Shown piece after piece: positions 1-9,500 of a stretch of DNA of 64,000 nucleotides. This stretch comes from UBA1444 sp964521625. Lineage in GTDB: Bacteria; Bacillota; Negativicutes; UBA1444. The stretch lies in the NCBI GenBank assembly GCA_964521625.1, contig CAZFSM010000021.1:1-64000 (forward strand), read 5' to 3'. The first letter of the stretch is position 1. Every line of letters begins with the position of its first letter. The position numbers were made by a program, and so were the translations under genes. The notes under the pieces were generated by a model, which saw only the letters and a program-made list of their open reading frames with translations, was not told the origin of the DNA and searched no databases.

Positions 1-103
1 CAGCCTGATAACGGGCCCGCAGTTCTGCCTGAACTGCGGCCCGTTCTTCTTTTGTTTGCAATACTTGTTCCAGAGTCACCGGCTGCGTCGTCATAGCCTG
101 CAT
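1..103 (-). CDS. citX: CitX-like protein, N-terminal fragment (runs off left edge)
   Basis: An open frame enters from the left edge and begins at ATG 103, or at an in-frame ATG at 94; a GAGGTGG ribosome site lies just upstream. The 31 residues readable from ATG 94 have the pattern VTLEQVLQ-KEERAAVQAEL. This resembles the start of CitX (holo-ACP synthase for citrate lyase, which attaches the triphosphoribosyl-dephospho-CoA prosthetic group to the acyl carrier subunit), whose N-terminus usually reads like TLEEVLAAREERAARQ. The catalytic part is outside the window, so the call rests on a short similarity. A citrate lyase ligase gene (citC) 22 kb away gives weak contextual support. Confidence 0.4.
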   Translation of the reverse strand, partial: MQAMTTQPVTLEQVLQTKEERAAVQAELRARYQA

Positions 104-538
104 CTCCACCTCAATACACCATTCAGCTTTATTCTTCCCTGCGGCTACGCAAAATCCTGCATTGCGAATGTAGGCAAAACCAGATTCACCAATTCGGCAG
201 GAATTGCCCTTTAGTCAAAAGTTCGCAGGGGGCGCATCCTTGCTGCCCAATCCATTTCTACTTGAAACTATCTGCCATACTCCTGACATGCCGATCGCCC
301 TAACAACGTCAAGGCGAACATAAAACAAACATATTCAAATCTTCTCAATCTCGCGAACCTTGTTAAATCAGATACTTCTTCTCTATCACGGCTATACACT
401 CCACGTGTGGTAGGGCTGAAACGTGATGCTAATGCGAGGAAATGGAGATTTCGCGAAAAAGGTTCCCCCTTAGGGAGCGGCGCATTTTTTTGTTTTATGT
501 CTTTCAATATCAAAAAGTCTAAAGAATGTTACTGTGTT
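104..538. other. intergenic region without a convincing gene
   Basis: The 435 bp are AT-rich. The only open frame of any length (268-513, minus) has no ribosome site and an implausible composition. Read on the minus strand, bases 490-400 resemble bases 13770-13690 of this window (an AGGGGGA block, then a TTTT-CGC block, CTCCA, ATCAC-TTTC and CACGTGG-G in the same order). This may be a dispersed non-coding repeat. A small hairpin, CAATTC-N5-GAATTG on the minus strand, lies near 195-215. The promoter of the citX-like gene should be here but I see no clear -35/-10 pair. Confidence 0.5.
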
Positions 539-619
539 TCATTTACTATCTAATTGCTGAAACTCTGTCTCCACCCCTTCTGCAATCACCTTCAGATTCA
601 AAACATGAGCCATGTCAAT
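539..619 (-). pseudogene. remnant of an EAL-domain (c-di-GMP phosphodiesterase) gene
   Basis: The minus strand reads IDMAHVLNLKVIAEGVETEF followed by QQLDSK and a stop. IDMAH..., K(V/I)(V/I)AEGVET is the signature near the end of EAL domains. The intact GGDEF-EAL protein at 6559-10104 has the near-identical IDMAHVMKLKVVAEGVETES. The frame is open up to the left end of the IS element at about 620, and nothing EAL-like appears beyond the other IS end at 1731. Only the last 26 codons survive, so this is the 3' stub of a gene removed by insertion plus an adjacent deletion. It cannot encode an active enzyme. Confidence 0.85.
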
Positions 620-654
620 TGACCTGCCCCGGATTTTTAGTCCGGAATTTTAAG

Positions 655-1361
655 TTAGGCTGCAGTAAGGATCGCCTGTGGCGCTGGCGGTTTGTAGCCT
701 AGAGAACTATGCGGCCGCACCGTGTTGTATTCCCGCACCCATAGCTTGGTCAATACTTCTACCTCAACCATCGTGTCAAACAGCTCCCGGTTCAGAAATT
801 CATCCCGCATCTTGCTGTTAAAGCTTTCGCAGTAGCCGTTCTCCCACGGACTACCCGGTTCGATATAAGCGGTGGAAACCCCAAGGTCCTTCAGCCATTC
901 CCGCAGCTTGTTCGCTGTAAACTCCGTGCCGTTGTCGCTTCTGATATAGCCGGGAGTTCCTTTCATAATGAAAAGATCGGCTAAAACATCCATCACGTCG
1001 GTATGCTTCCAGTGTCTTCGGGGTAAACTCGCCAGACATGATTCCGGTACTCCGGTCGCAGTCTGATGCAGCTGCCGTCGTTTAGCCACAGCCGTCTTTT
1101 CTTCGGCTGTTTTTTCGGCACTTTGAGTCCTTGCTCCCGCCAGATTCGCTCCACTCGTTTGTGGTTGATGCGGTAGTCGGCTTTGAGCATGGCAGCAATC
1201 CTGCGGTAGCCATACCTACCGTAATTTGTGGCCAGTTCGATAATCCTGGCCGTAATCTCGTCTTCGTCGCTTCTTATCACAGGAATGTATCTGACACTGT
1301 TGCGGCATACATTAAGCGCCCGACAAACCCTCCGCTGGGACAAGCCGTATTCGGCGCGCAC
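655..1361 (-). pseudogene. IS3-family transposase OrfB, disrupted
   Basis: Two frames together make an IS3 OrfB. The first (GTG 1361 to about 993) has the HTH_21-type region SQRRVCRALNV... and ends ...RPEYRNHVW before running out of frame. The second (about 1050 to 655) resumes at ...KHTDVMDVLADLF and carries YIRSDNGTEF and SPWENGYCESFN, which supply the second Asp and the Glu of the DDE triad, plus the ending PHSSLGYKPP. The stretch normally between them (WSYDFV-DRT...IDEFTRE, about 28 residues) is missing, and with it the first catalytic Asp. The break lies at TGTCTGG (1032-1038), which could pair HVW and ECL codons as a deletion microhomology. The gene cannot make active transposase. Confidence 0.85.
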
Positions 1362-1393
1362 CGTTTCAACGGCTTGTTTTCGTTTTGCCGGAC

Positions 1394-1672
1394 TTAGAAT
1401 TTTCCCTCGGCCACATCCTTGAGGATCGCGTTGTCAAGACTGAGGTCGGCAACCAGTTTCTTCAGACGGGCATTCTCTTTTTCCAGGTCTTTGAGCTTTT
1501 TGGCGTCGGTAGAAGTCATCCCGCCATATTGCTTTCGCCAACGGTAATAGGTCTGCTCCGTGACGCCGATCTGCCGGGCTGCCTCCGCGACCGTTTTTCC
1601 CTGGCTGCAAAGGACTTCGACCTGTCTCAGATGAACGATGATTTGCTCTGGAGAATACTGTTTTTTGCTCAT
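1394..1672 (-). CDS. IS3-family transposase OrfA (DNA-binding subunit)
   Basis: The 92-residue protein carries the IS3 OrfA helix-turn-helix (YSPEQIIVHLRQ..., VAEAARQIGVTEQTYYRWRKQYGG) at residues 5-50 and the leucine-zipper-like stretch DAKKLKDLEKENARLKKLVADL at 55-80. It binds the IS ends and multimerises. GGGGAGAGG precedes the ATG at good spacing. The frame ends at GGGAAAATTCTAA; a -1 slip on the A run would enter a frame reading ILSPAKRKQAVETVRAEYGL, the usual OrfA-OrfB fusion of this family. OrfA looks intact, but its partner OrfB does not. Confidence 0.85.
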   Translation of the reverse strand: MSKKQYSPEQIIVHLRQVEVLCSQGKTVAEAARQIGVTEQTYYRWRKQYGGMTSTDAKKLKDLEKENARLKKLVADLSLDNAILKDVAEGKF

Positions 1673-1801
1673 TTTCCTCTCCCCTTTTAAGTTAGTGTAT
1701 CAGGTTTTTTACTAACTTAAAATCTGGACAGGATCCGTGGGGTCAGGGCAATTTCTTTCCTCGTCACCCGACCCTGGATACGAAAGCAAAGAAATAGAAG
1801 A

Positions 1802-2947
1802 TCAATACATAACGATGCAATCAGATTGACTGCGAACAATCTGCAGCAGGCGACCTTCGTCGATATCAGTCGCAATGCCTTCATGCCGCCAGTGTTTCTG
1901 ACAGCCGCAGTAATCAAGAAAGACGCATTGGGCTGGGATGCAAAGGCTTTTCATTTCGTAACCGCCAGCCAGCAAATTAAGGACGCAGGCAACGGCAACA
2001 ACGCCGCACTGGTCCTGATCGCGCCATTGTTCAAGCCAGCGGGTGAAGCCGGATGAATGCGGCACAAGCAGAACTTCAAAACCTTCTTTTTCCCCTATTT
2101 GAGTGATCTGACAGATACGGCACTTTGGGGTGCAACGGCCGCACACCCATCCCCGAGTTTCTTGTTTTGCCTGACATCCGCCATTTTGCCGGGTATTCAT
2201 GCATAAAGGCAGAAGCACAACCTTTTGAGCAGCCTGCTGAAATCGGTGGCGAAACGTTCGATTCATAATTGTTGCCCCAACCATGTTCAAATGGTACTCT
2301 ACACGCTTGCGTCCGCAAAAAATTGCATCTTCACGCCAGTGATAGTTCTTGGCCGCTCCGGTCAGAAACAAATCGACCCGTTGCGTAAAACTGCCCAATT
2401 TCTCAGCACTCTCCCGCTCAAACCAGGTGGCAAATTCGACAATTTTTTCCAGATTCTCCTCAGCCTTGCTCTGTTGTAAAAAGCATTGCTGCCAGCGTCT
2501 CAAGTGTTTTGTCTCTTGCCTGTATTCACAGGTGGCTTCCAGCCAGACCAAAAGTTTTTCGAGTGCCGTCAAACTTAACCCCTGAGGCACGGCATCAGCT
2601 TGCCGAACTAATACAAAGGTCAGCCAGCCCCGCAACTTATCAATAAGAGGTTTAACAAATGGATATCGTTTTCGCAGCTGGAACAACGAGCGGTAAATCC
2701 CTGACAGTTGTCGGGGGAAACCCACGGCATTCTTTTGATATGAATTCCAAAGAACTCCAAGTAACAACAAATCGAAAACGAGTTCTTCCAGTACTTCATC
2801 ACTTCTTTGACGTGCAATGCCTTCAATTCCGGCTACCTCAGCCTGCAGCAAAACCTGGTCGGCAAAAGCGTCGGCCTTTTCATAAAACGCGCTGGAATGA
2901 GATGCTAACTCATTATATTCCCGCAAAGAATAAGTCACTGTATCCAC
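1802..2947 (-). CDS. DUF116 family protein
   Basis: The 381-residue protein starts at GTG 2947, with GGGGGG about nine bases upstream. The C-terminal half (about 235-380) shows the DUF116 pattern: LPLCMNTR, a Cys-rich block C-x-AKQ...W-CGRCTPKCRICQI, then LLVPHSSGFTRWL, GVVAVACVLNLLAGGYEM and VFLDYCGCQKHW. The conserved cysteines look able to bind a metal or Fe-S cluster. The N-terminal 230 residues are helical and unfamiliar. The function of DUF116 is not established. The flavodoxin-type gene 120 bp upstream on the same strand suggests a shared redox role, but that is only context. The IS element lies directly downstream. Confidence 0.75.
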   Translation of the reverse strand: MDTVTYSLREYNELASHSSAFYEKADAFADQVLLQAEVAGIEGIARQRSDEVLEELVFDLLLLGVLWNSYQKNAVGFPRQLSGIYRSLFQLRKRYPFVKPLIDKLRGWLTFVLVRQADAVPQGLSLTALEKLLVWLEATCEYRQETKHLRRWQQCFLQQSKAEENLEKIVEFATWFERESAEKLGSFTQRVDLFLTGAAKNYHWREDAIFCGRKRVEYHLNMVGATIMNRTFRHRFQQAAQKVVLLPLCMNTRQNGGCQAKQETRGWVCGRCTPKCRICQITQIGEKEGFEVLLVPHSSGFTRWLEQWRDQDQCGVVAVACVLNLLAGGYEMKSLCIPAQCVFLDYCGCQKHWRHEGIATDIDEGRLLQIVRSQSDCIVMY

Positions 2948-3070
2948 AAAGGTTGTCCCCCCGACTACCCATTTCTCAGTTTTCCTGACGGATTATCCAC
3001 ACAGGCGGGTCTCGTCAAAAACACACTCAGGGATCCGGCAGCGCAACTTTATCCGTCGTGCTACTTCCCC

Positions 3071-4450
3071 TTAGCCTTTGATTTTTTCATATGCACTCAT
3101 CATATGTTCTTTCATCTTCGGTCCGTATATCTTCCTTCGGATCGCCGGAACCTTCGACAAGAGCCCCAGCAGGAAGTTTTGCGCCCGGGAGCGGTAATCC
3201 TGATGCGGGAAATCATACACCCCATGCTGTTTGAAATATTGATGATCGGCAGCAAAGGGAAAGCGAAGCGGGCCCCAGATTTCATCCCGGAAAATTTTGA
3301 TTCCGCCAACTCCCAAAAAAGTGTGCGGTTTAATATAATTCCAGTCGGCAAAATTCACACAACGGATCGCGAGGTCCTGAAGCGCTGAATCCGTCTCACG
3401 GGATTCAGCCTGCTCATCAGTGATAATACCTGCGAGGTTTGCTTGCTGGTGTTCGGTATAAGCCTCCAAAATCTGCCTGAGATTGGGCAATTGCTGCAAG
3501 GGGCCGCTGACCAGGAAAGCCATCTGCCTGCCGACAAAGGACGGCATGTGGGTGTTAAAAAAAGCGCGGTCAAAAAACGTCTTCCATAATGATGACAAGT
3601 ACCGGTCCCGAATCGCTCCGGCAAAAACCAGAATGTCCGCTGTTTTCAGCTTGCCGTTGAACATGTCAATGAACTCATCCTGGCCCTGATAAACGCAGGT
3701 GTTGTCATATCCACAGTGGATGCAGCCCAGACAGCTTCCTTTAATATATATCCGGCGCAGATTCACGATTTCCGGTGGCTCTGCAAACTGGGCGGCAAAG
3801 CAGCCGATCATTCTCTGCAGGTTGACCTCGTTGTCTTCGGCATCGGTTACAATCACGATTTTTTGCTTATGGACGATGGAACCGGCGGCAATGCTTCCGG
3901 GAATATATTCCGCATTAGCCTGGACCAGCGGTGTATACTGTTTCACACACGGCGCTTTTCGTTGAATCGCCTCGGTAAAACCCCTGAAAAAATTCAACAA
4001 CCGCTTTCGTTCCGGTTCTTTTAACAAATCACGCATGTCGGCGGAAAAGGAGTCATAGAAGTTCATATCCAGGTCGTCACAAATCCCCCGCATATAGTGA
4101 TGTGCAGTATGATCAAAAAAGTGGATGGACGTCGTCAGGACCGCGGTATATTTCTGCCGGAACGCATCGGTCGCAGACCTTTCGTGAATAAGCTCCACAA
4201 ATCGTTTATATTGCGAATGGACCAGAAAGACGTACAGCGGAAAAGCCCAAATTATCGCATCGGCGCTTTTTATTTCCTCCATGACCTCGCCAAATTTTTG
4301 TCCGTCCTTCTCGATTTGCCTGACCTGCTGGGCAATGTGAAGGATTTTTAGCGTATGCTCCGGGTTTGCTTTTTGCAGGAAAGCGATATATTGCATGGTC
4401 GCGCTGAGTTCCCCTTTGGGGCTGCCGTTCAAGACAACAATTTTCATCAT
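3071..4450 (-). CDS. flavodoxin-fold NAD(P)H:FMN oxidoreductase-type protein, two domains
   Basis: The 459-residue protein begins MMKIVVLNGSPKG; the N-terminal IVVLNGSP phosphate loop is typical of FMN-binding flavodoxin-like reductases. A second flavodoxin-like domain starts near residue 195 (KIVIVTDAEDNE) and contains C-LGC-HCGYDNTC around 245, as in iron-sulfur flavoproteins, followed by TADILVFAGAIRDRYLSSLWKTFFDR, a typical FMN-reductase helix. A basic tail follows. A GAGGTG ribosome site lies five bases before the ATG. It is probably a cytoplasmic flavin/Fe-S electron-transfer protein; the substrate is unknown. It precedes the DUF116 gene, possibly in one transcript. Confidence 0.7.
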   Translation of the reverse strand: MMKIVVLNGSPKGELSATMQYIAFLQKANPEHTLKILHIAQQVRQIEKDGQKFGEVMEEIKSADAIIWAFPLYVFLVHSQYKRFVELIHERSATDAFRQKYTAVLTTSIHFFDHTAHHYMRGICDDLDMNFYDSFSADMRDLLKEPERKRLLNFFRGFTEAIQRKAPCVKQYTPLVQANAEYIPGSIAAGSIVHKQKIVIVTDAEDNEVNLQRMIGCFAAQFAEPPEIVNLRRIYIKGSCLGCIHCGYDNTCVYQGQDEFIDMFNGKLKTADILVFAGAIRDRYLSSLWKTFFDRAFFNTHMPSFVGRQMAFLVSGPLQQLPNLRQILEAYTEHQQANLAGIITDEQAESRETDSALQDLAIRCVNFADWNYIKPHTFLGVGGIKIFRDEIWGPLRFPFAADHQYFKQHGVYDFPHQDYRSRAQNFLLGLLSKVPAIRRKIYGPKMKEHMMSAYEKIKG

Positions 4451-4546
4451 AACACCTCGCCGTCTTCAGAGATTTGTGCAGTCAAAGAGGACGACTGCCG
4501 GGAGTATGGGGCAACTAGCTGAACGTCTGCTGTCACCTCAACGCCC

Positions 4547-6514
4547 CTATATACGGAACTTCGAGACTGCCGTTTGAAGTTCCTGCGCCAGTTTTGCCAA
4601 AGCCTGACTGGAGGCGGCTATTTCTTCCATAGCGGCGGATTGTTCTTCGGTGGCAGCCGATACGTTCTGAGTTTCAGCGGCAGCATTCCGACTGAGTTGT
4701 TCAACTTCCTTGATAAAATTGACGATGCGTTGGCTACCGACAGCAGCTTCGCTAATAGCTTTGGCGATATTATTGACCTGCTCCGTCACCTGACCAATCT
4801 GTCCGCTGATTGCGCCAAAGTTTGCGCCGGCTACATTGACCAGTTCCACGCCCTGGTAAATTTTACTGATGGATGTGTCAATAGCCCCGACCACATTGTT
4901 GATACTATTATGGTTACTGCCAACCAGCGTTTTGATTTGATGCGCAGCATGTTCTGACTGCTCTGCCAATTTTCGCACCTCTTCAGCAACGACCGCGAAC
5001 CCCCGTCCCTGTTCGCCGGCTCGAGCTGCTTCGATAGCGGCATTTAGGGCCAAGAGATTCGTCTGTCCGGCAATGGTCGAGATCAGGCCCACAATTTCAC
5101 CGATTTGAGCGGAGCTTGTCTTGAGTTCTTCCGCCGCAACCTGTGCCTGTTTTGCGCCCACACTAACCTCGCCCATCTGGGCCACGGCACGGTCAACCGA
5201 CAGTTTCCCTTCCACCGCCGCTTTGGCGGTCTGACCGGACATCACTGCCATTTCGCTGGCTGTGGCTGAAACTTCTTCCATGGTCGCAGAAATTTCTTGC
5301 ACGATGGCTGAAGTTTCATTGACAGCGCCGACCTGTTTTTCGCTGCCGCGCGCAACCTGCTGGATGGAAGCAGCGATGTTGCCGGAGGCATCTGCAGACT
5401 GCTGTGCGCCAGCGGTCAGTTCTTCGGAAGACGCAGCCAGTTGCTCGGCCGAATGCGACACTTGCCGGATCATGACGCGCAAGCCTTCCCGCATTTGGTT
5501 CAAGGCATCACTCACCCGACCCACTTCGTCAGAAGACTCATGCTGGATGGCTGAGCTGAAGTCGCCTTTGCCAAATTGCACCGCGTTCTCAGTCATGATT
5601 GCCAACGGGCGGAACATCCGTCCAAATAACCACCAAGACAAACCAATCGACAGAGCAAGCGCGATGAACATGATCGCTCCGGCTTGTTTCAAACTGTCGT
5701 AAAAACTGCCAAAGGTTTCGGACTCTGGCACAACAAGACCCAGATACCATCCGGCCCCGGGAATCGCAGAGACTGTGGCTATCGTCTGAGTCCCCGTCAT
5801 ACTCAGATACTTGATCACTGCCTTCGAGTTTTGCCTGGCGAGGTTTTGCGGCCCCTCCGGCACTGTTTTTCCCTCATCTACCAATTTAGCATCCTTATGG
5901 GCAATAAGTTTCATATCGGCCCCAAACAATGCGGCATATCCGGTCTCGCCGATTTTGACATTCTTCACCCGGTCCTGCACTGCCTTGATGTCAACGGTGA
6001 GTCCCAGCATACCTTGCATTCGGCCATCCGCACCTTTTATCGGATAGGCCAGGATAAAAATAGACGCTCCTGTGTTTCGGCTCTTGATAACAGAAGACGA
6101 AACAAAATCCTTTCCTGCTGCGATTTCTTTGAAATAGGCGCGGTCAGTGAAGTCGACGCCCATCAGTTGCTGGTTGAAAGGGTAAATGTGCGTCAGTTTC
6201 CCTGCCGCATTCAACAGAAAGACCGACTCAAAGCCTGGTGTTTTTTGTTGCAGATAGCTTAGGAGGCTCTGTACTTCATCAAATGTTCCTCTTACGAGCG
6301 CCGGATTTGCAGCTAACGTCGATCCTGCGTTTTTCACGCCGCTATACCAGACAGCCGACTCTCCTGCCAGCATATCGACTTGATTACGAAGGTTGATCTC
6401 TGTCTGCTCAACAGTGTCGACATACATTTCCCGTAGGATGACACCAGCCACGCATAATGTTGTGACAAGAAGAACCAGCACAAGTCCGCCGACGAATTTA
6501 GTCTTTAAGTTCAT
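4547..6514 (-). CDS. methyl-accepting chemotaxis protein with dCache sensor
   Basis: The 655-residue receptor has a membrane segment at 5-28, a periplasmic double-Cache sensor at about 35-270 (HIYPFNQQLMGVDFTDRAYFKE, GLTVDIKAVQDRVKNVKIGETGYAAL), a second membrane segment near 278-300, HAMP to about 355, and a signalling hairpin with the canonical tip IAGQTNLLALNAAIEAARAG then FAVVAEEVRKLAEQS. It passes ligand binding to CheA/CheW. I chose ATG 6514 because GGAGG lies nine bases upstream; the longer frame from TTG 6538 would place that ribosome site inside the gene. No CheR pentapeptide is evident. Cache domains of this kind often sense amino or carboxylic acids, but the ligand cannot be read here. 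Confidence 0.95.
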   Translation of the reverse strand: MNLKTKFVGGLVLVLLVTTLCVAGVILREMYVDTVEQTEINLRNQVDMLAGESAVWYSGVKNAGSTLAANPALVRGTFDEVQSLLSYLQQKTPGFESVFLLNAAGKLTHIYPFNQQLMGVDFTDRAYFKEIAAGKDFVSSSVIKSRNTGASIFILAYPIKGADGRMQGMLGLTVDIKAVQDRVKNVKIGETGYAALFGADMKLIAHKDAKLVDEGKTVPEGPQNLARQNSKAVIKYLSMTGTQTIATVSAIPGAGWYLGLVVPESETFGSFYDSLKQAGAIMFIALALSIGLSWWLFGRMFRPLAIMTENAVQFGKGDFSSAIQHESSDEVGRVSDALNQMREGLRVMIRQVSHSAEQLAASSEELTAGAQQSADASGNIAASIQQVARGSEKQVGAVNETSAIVQEISATMEEVSATASEMAVMSGQTAKAAVEGKLSVDRAVAQMGEVSVGAKQAQVAAEELKTSSAQIGEIVGLISTIAGQTNLLALNAAIEAARAGEQGRGFAVVAEEVRKLAEQSEHAAHQIKTLVGSNHNSINNVVGAIDTSISKIYQGVELVNVAGANFGAISGQIGQVTEQVNNIAKAISEAAVGSQRIVNFIKEVEQLSRNAAAETQNVSAATEEQSAAMEEIAASSQALAKLAQELQTAVSKFRI

Positions 6515-6558
6515 TCCCTTTTGCCTCCTTCGTATCAATCAACCTTCAGAAACTTTCG

Positions 6559-9500
6559 TCATGAATGTATTAAAAACCTAATGGCTTCTTCCTCTGGCAT
6601 CGGCCTGCTGAACCAATACCCCTGCACGTAGTCGCAATCAGACTGATTGAGCTTCTCCAGTTGCGACTCTGTCTCCACGCCTTCCGCCACTACTTTCAGT
6701 TTCATCACGTGAGCCATGTCTATAATTGACCGGGTTAGTCCCTCCTGGATCTTATTTTCAAGTATTTTGTCGATAAATCTTTTGTCGATTTTGAGAGTTC
6801 CCACCGGAAGGTTAAGCAGGTATGTCAATGATGAAAACCCTGTTCCAAAATCATCAAGAGAGAGACGTACCCCCAAAGCACTCAGCTCGACCAATATTCG
6901 AGTGGCGTCCTCAAGTGACTCAATAAAAATATTTTCTGTCATCTCCAATTCCAGCTGTTCCGGTTTGATGCCTGTGTCGTAAATACATCGATGCACCATA
7001 TCGATAAAGTCTTTTGCCACAAGTTGACACGGAGAAACATTCACCGCGACATGAACATTCTGGTGGCCCATATCTGACAGCTTTCTGGCAAAACGGCACG
7101 CCTCTTCGGTCACCCATTGACCGATCGAATGAATCAGACCGCTTTGCTCTGCGAGCGGAATGAATCGGGTAGGCGAAACTAAACCGTGTTCAAGACTGTT
7201 CCAGCGTAATAGAGCTTCAAAACCGATTACTTTGTTGCCTTCCTTCAACGATACCATCGGCTGATAATGCAGAGAAAGTTCGCCTCGTTCCTGGGCATTG
7301 CGTAAAGAATTGGTCATAATAAGTTTCGCATATGCATCTCTGAACATTGCCGGTTCATAGAACCTCCAACAGTTTCTACCGGCCGACTTGGCAGCGTACA
7401 TTGCTTTGTCGGCATTTTTCAATATATCCTCTGCATTTTCTCCATCATCAGGATAGAGCGCGACACCCACACTGGCTGACATATGGATTTTTCGCCCTGC
7501 CACCTCATACTCCCTTTGGGAATCACTCACAAGCTGTCGGGCAATATTGGCAATGTGGTTCCGGTCAGCTTCACCTGAAAGAATGGCAACAAATTCATCG
7601 CCTCCGACTCGGGCCATAAAGGTTTCCGGACCGAAGATTCCCCCAATTTTTTCTGCGACAGCCATGATGACTCTATCACCGCAAGAATGACCCAAACTGT
7701 CGTTGACCGTTTTTAGGTCATCCAGGTCGATAAAGAAGATTGCGCCGCTGTACTCTCCGGAACGTGCTTTTTCAGTCTCTTCTTTTAGACGAATGTTCAG
7801 GTATGCTCTATTGGGCAGCCCTGTAAGTGAGTCGTGTAAAGCCTGATACTTTGTCTTTTGGTGCGATAGTGCATTCTTAACGGCAATGGCCGCAATGGTC
7901 GCAAACTGTTCAAATATGGCAAGTTTTTCGGCTTCTATTACTAAAGATTTCTCAAAAAGTGCCATCCCGATACTACCGATTGTTTCCCCTTCAATATTCA
8001 GCGGCGCCTGCATAATCGCAGTCACTTCTTCAACAAATTCTCCCGCCAAACGATGCGGCCAGTTGGCATAGTCATTGATAACCACTGGTCTGCCGTTTCG
8101 TAGGATTTCACCCATAATACCCTTCCCGCCAAAGTTTATCGTCATGCCGTTCATGGATTCATAGCGCCCTGAAACGCATTTGAAAAGCGTGCTTTTACCG
8201 TCTTTTTCAAACAATTGGATGAATCCGTCCGGAATTCCCATGAAAGATGTTGCTTGATACAAAATGTTTTGCAAAACTTTGTCAATATCCAGCTCATTCA
8301 CCAAGGAAGCTGATGTTTCGGCAAGTTTCTGCAGGAGCAAGTTCTGGTACGAAATTTTCTGACCAGCATAGGCCCTCTCCAGCGCTATAGAAGTCAAATT
8401 GCCAAATTGCTGAAAACTTTCCAGTTCATCAGAGGTTATCGGGTGAACGTCATCCTGCCAATTCGCGACAAGCACACCTTTTACCGCTCCAGCTTGTTTA
8501 AGCGGCATCATGAGGACAGTTGTCAGCCTTTCTATCAGATGCTCTCTGACGGGGTATGGGTATTGGCAATAGTTCTCTACATATTTGATCTCGCCGCTCC
8601 GGCAGACTTCGCTTAGCAGACCCTCATTCGTAGACCTCGCCTGCATTTGAAACACACGATTAGCGCCGGAAGTGTGACGAAGAATGATTTCCCCGCCACT
8701 CGCATCTATCAGCCCGATATACCCTCCAGGAGCGCCGACCAGCGTAATAGCTTCATGCAGGATAAGCTCCAGAAGCTCATGGACGTCTTCGGCGGAGTTC
8801 GTTATCAAGCCGGTTGTGGCCCAATATTGTTTTTCCCTTCTCATGAGTTCCTGTTCCTTTTGTTTCCTGATATCGACCTCTATTGCCAAAGTTCGGTTTG
8901 CTTGCTCCAAAGAGTTATTCATGCCCGTTAACATTTGATTGAGTGAAGAAATCTCTTCGATCATGGCAATTATTTCTTCGTTCTGGGCCTGGAGTTCTTG
9001 AGTCCTTTCCTGCACTGTGTTTTCCAAGGTTTCATGATAGGCTTCCGCCTTGTCGATCAGGTTGTTGATCAGCCGGGCCACGCCGGAAAACTTATCGTGT
9101 CCGGCAACAGGAAGGCGAAAACGAGACCGCTCTTTTACATCAATTCGCCCAATGCCTTCATGAATGCAAGCTAACGGCCGAATGACATACCTGGTGAAGA
9201 AACCGAACAAACACATCAAAATAAATACCGAAGTCGCCAATACGAGTAGAAATCCCCGAGTCATCTGCTCTTTGGTCTTGAAATAATCGTCAATTGAAAC
9301 AAAGCTGCCCAAAATCCAGGAAGTGTTGTTAATCCTCTGATAAGCGACAAAGCCGTCCCTGCCCTGCAGATTTTGCCTGACCACTGCGTTCGGTCCTTGC
9401 GCTTGCAGTTGGGATATGAAGGCATATTCTTCCCCCAACTGCATGGGGCCGTTGCTGAATTCGCAGATCAAATCAGGCCAAGCCAACATCCTGTTGTTGC

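Larger units (their letters stand above)
620..1730 (-). mobile_element. IS3-family insertion sequence, decayed
   Basis: The element has an IS3-type orfA and a broken orfB on the minus strand. Its ends begin TG and finish CA. The left end starts TGACCTGCCCCGGATTTT and the right end, on the other strand, starts TGTCCAGATTTTAAGTTAG. A second pairing, GTCCGGAATTTTAAGTTAG at 640-656, matches the right end closely, so the inverted repeats are imperfect and the left boundary is uncertain by about 20 bp. I see no short target duplication (CAAT on the left, GGAT on the right), consistent with a deletion at one end after insertion. About 1.1 kb is slightly short for the family because orfB has lost bases. 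Confidence 0.75.

Noticed and set aside
268..513. 81-codon open frame on the minus strand near the left edge
   Set aside because: It has no ribosome site, odd composition and no recognisable motif, and it overlaps the repeat-like non-coding stretch.
620..1730. A target-site duplication for the IS element
   Set aside because: Flanks CAAT and GGAT do not match in any register tried, so none is claimed.
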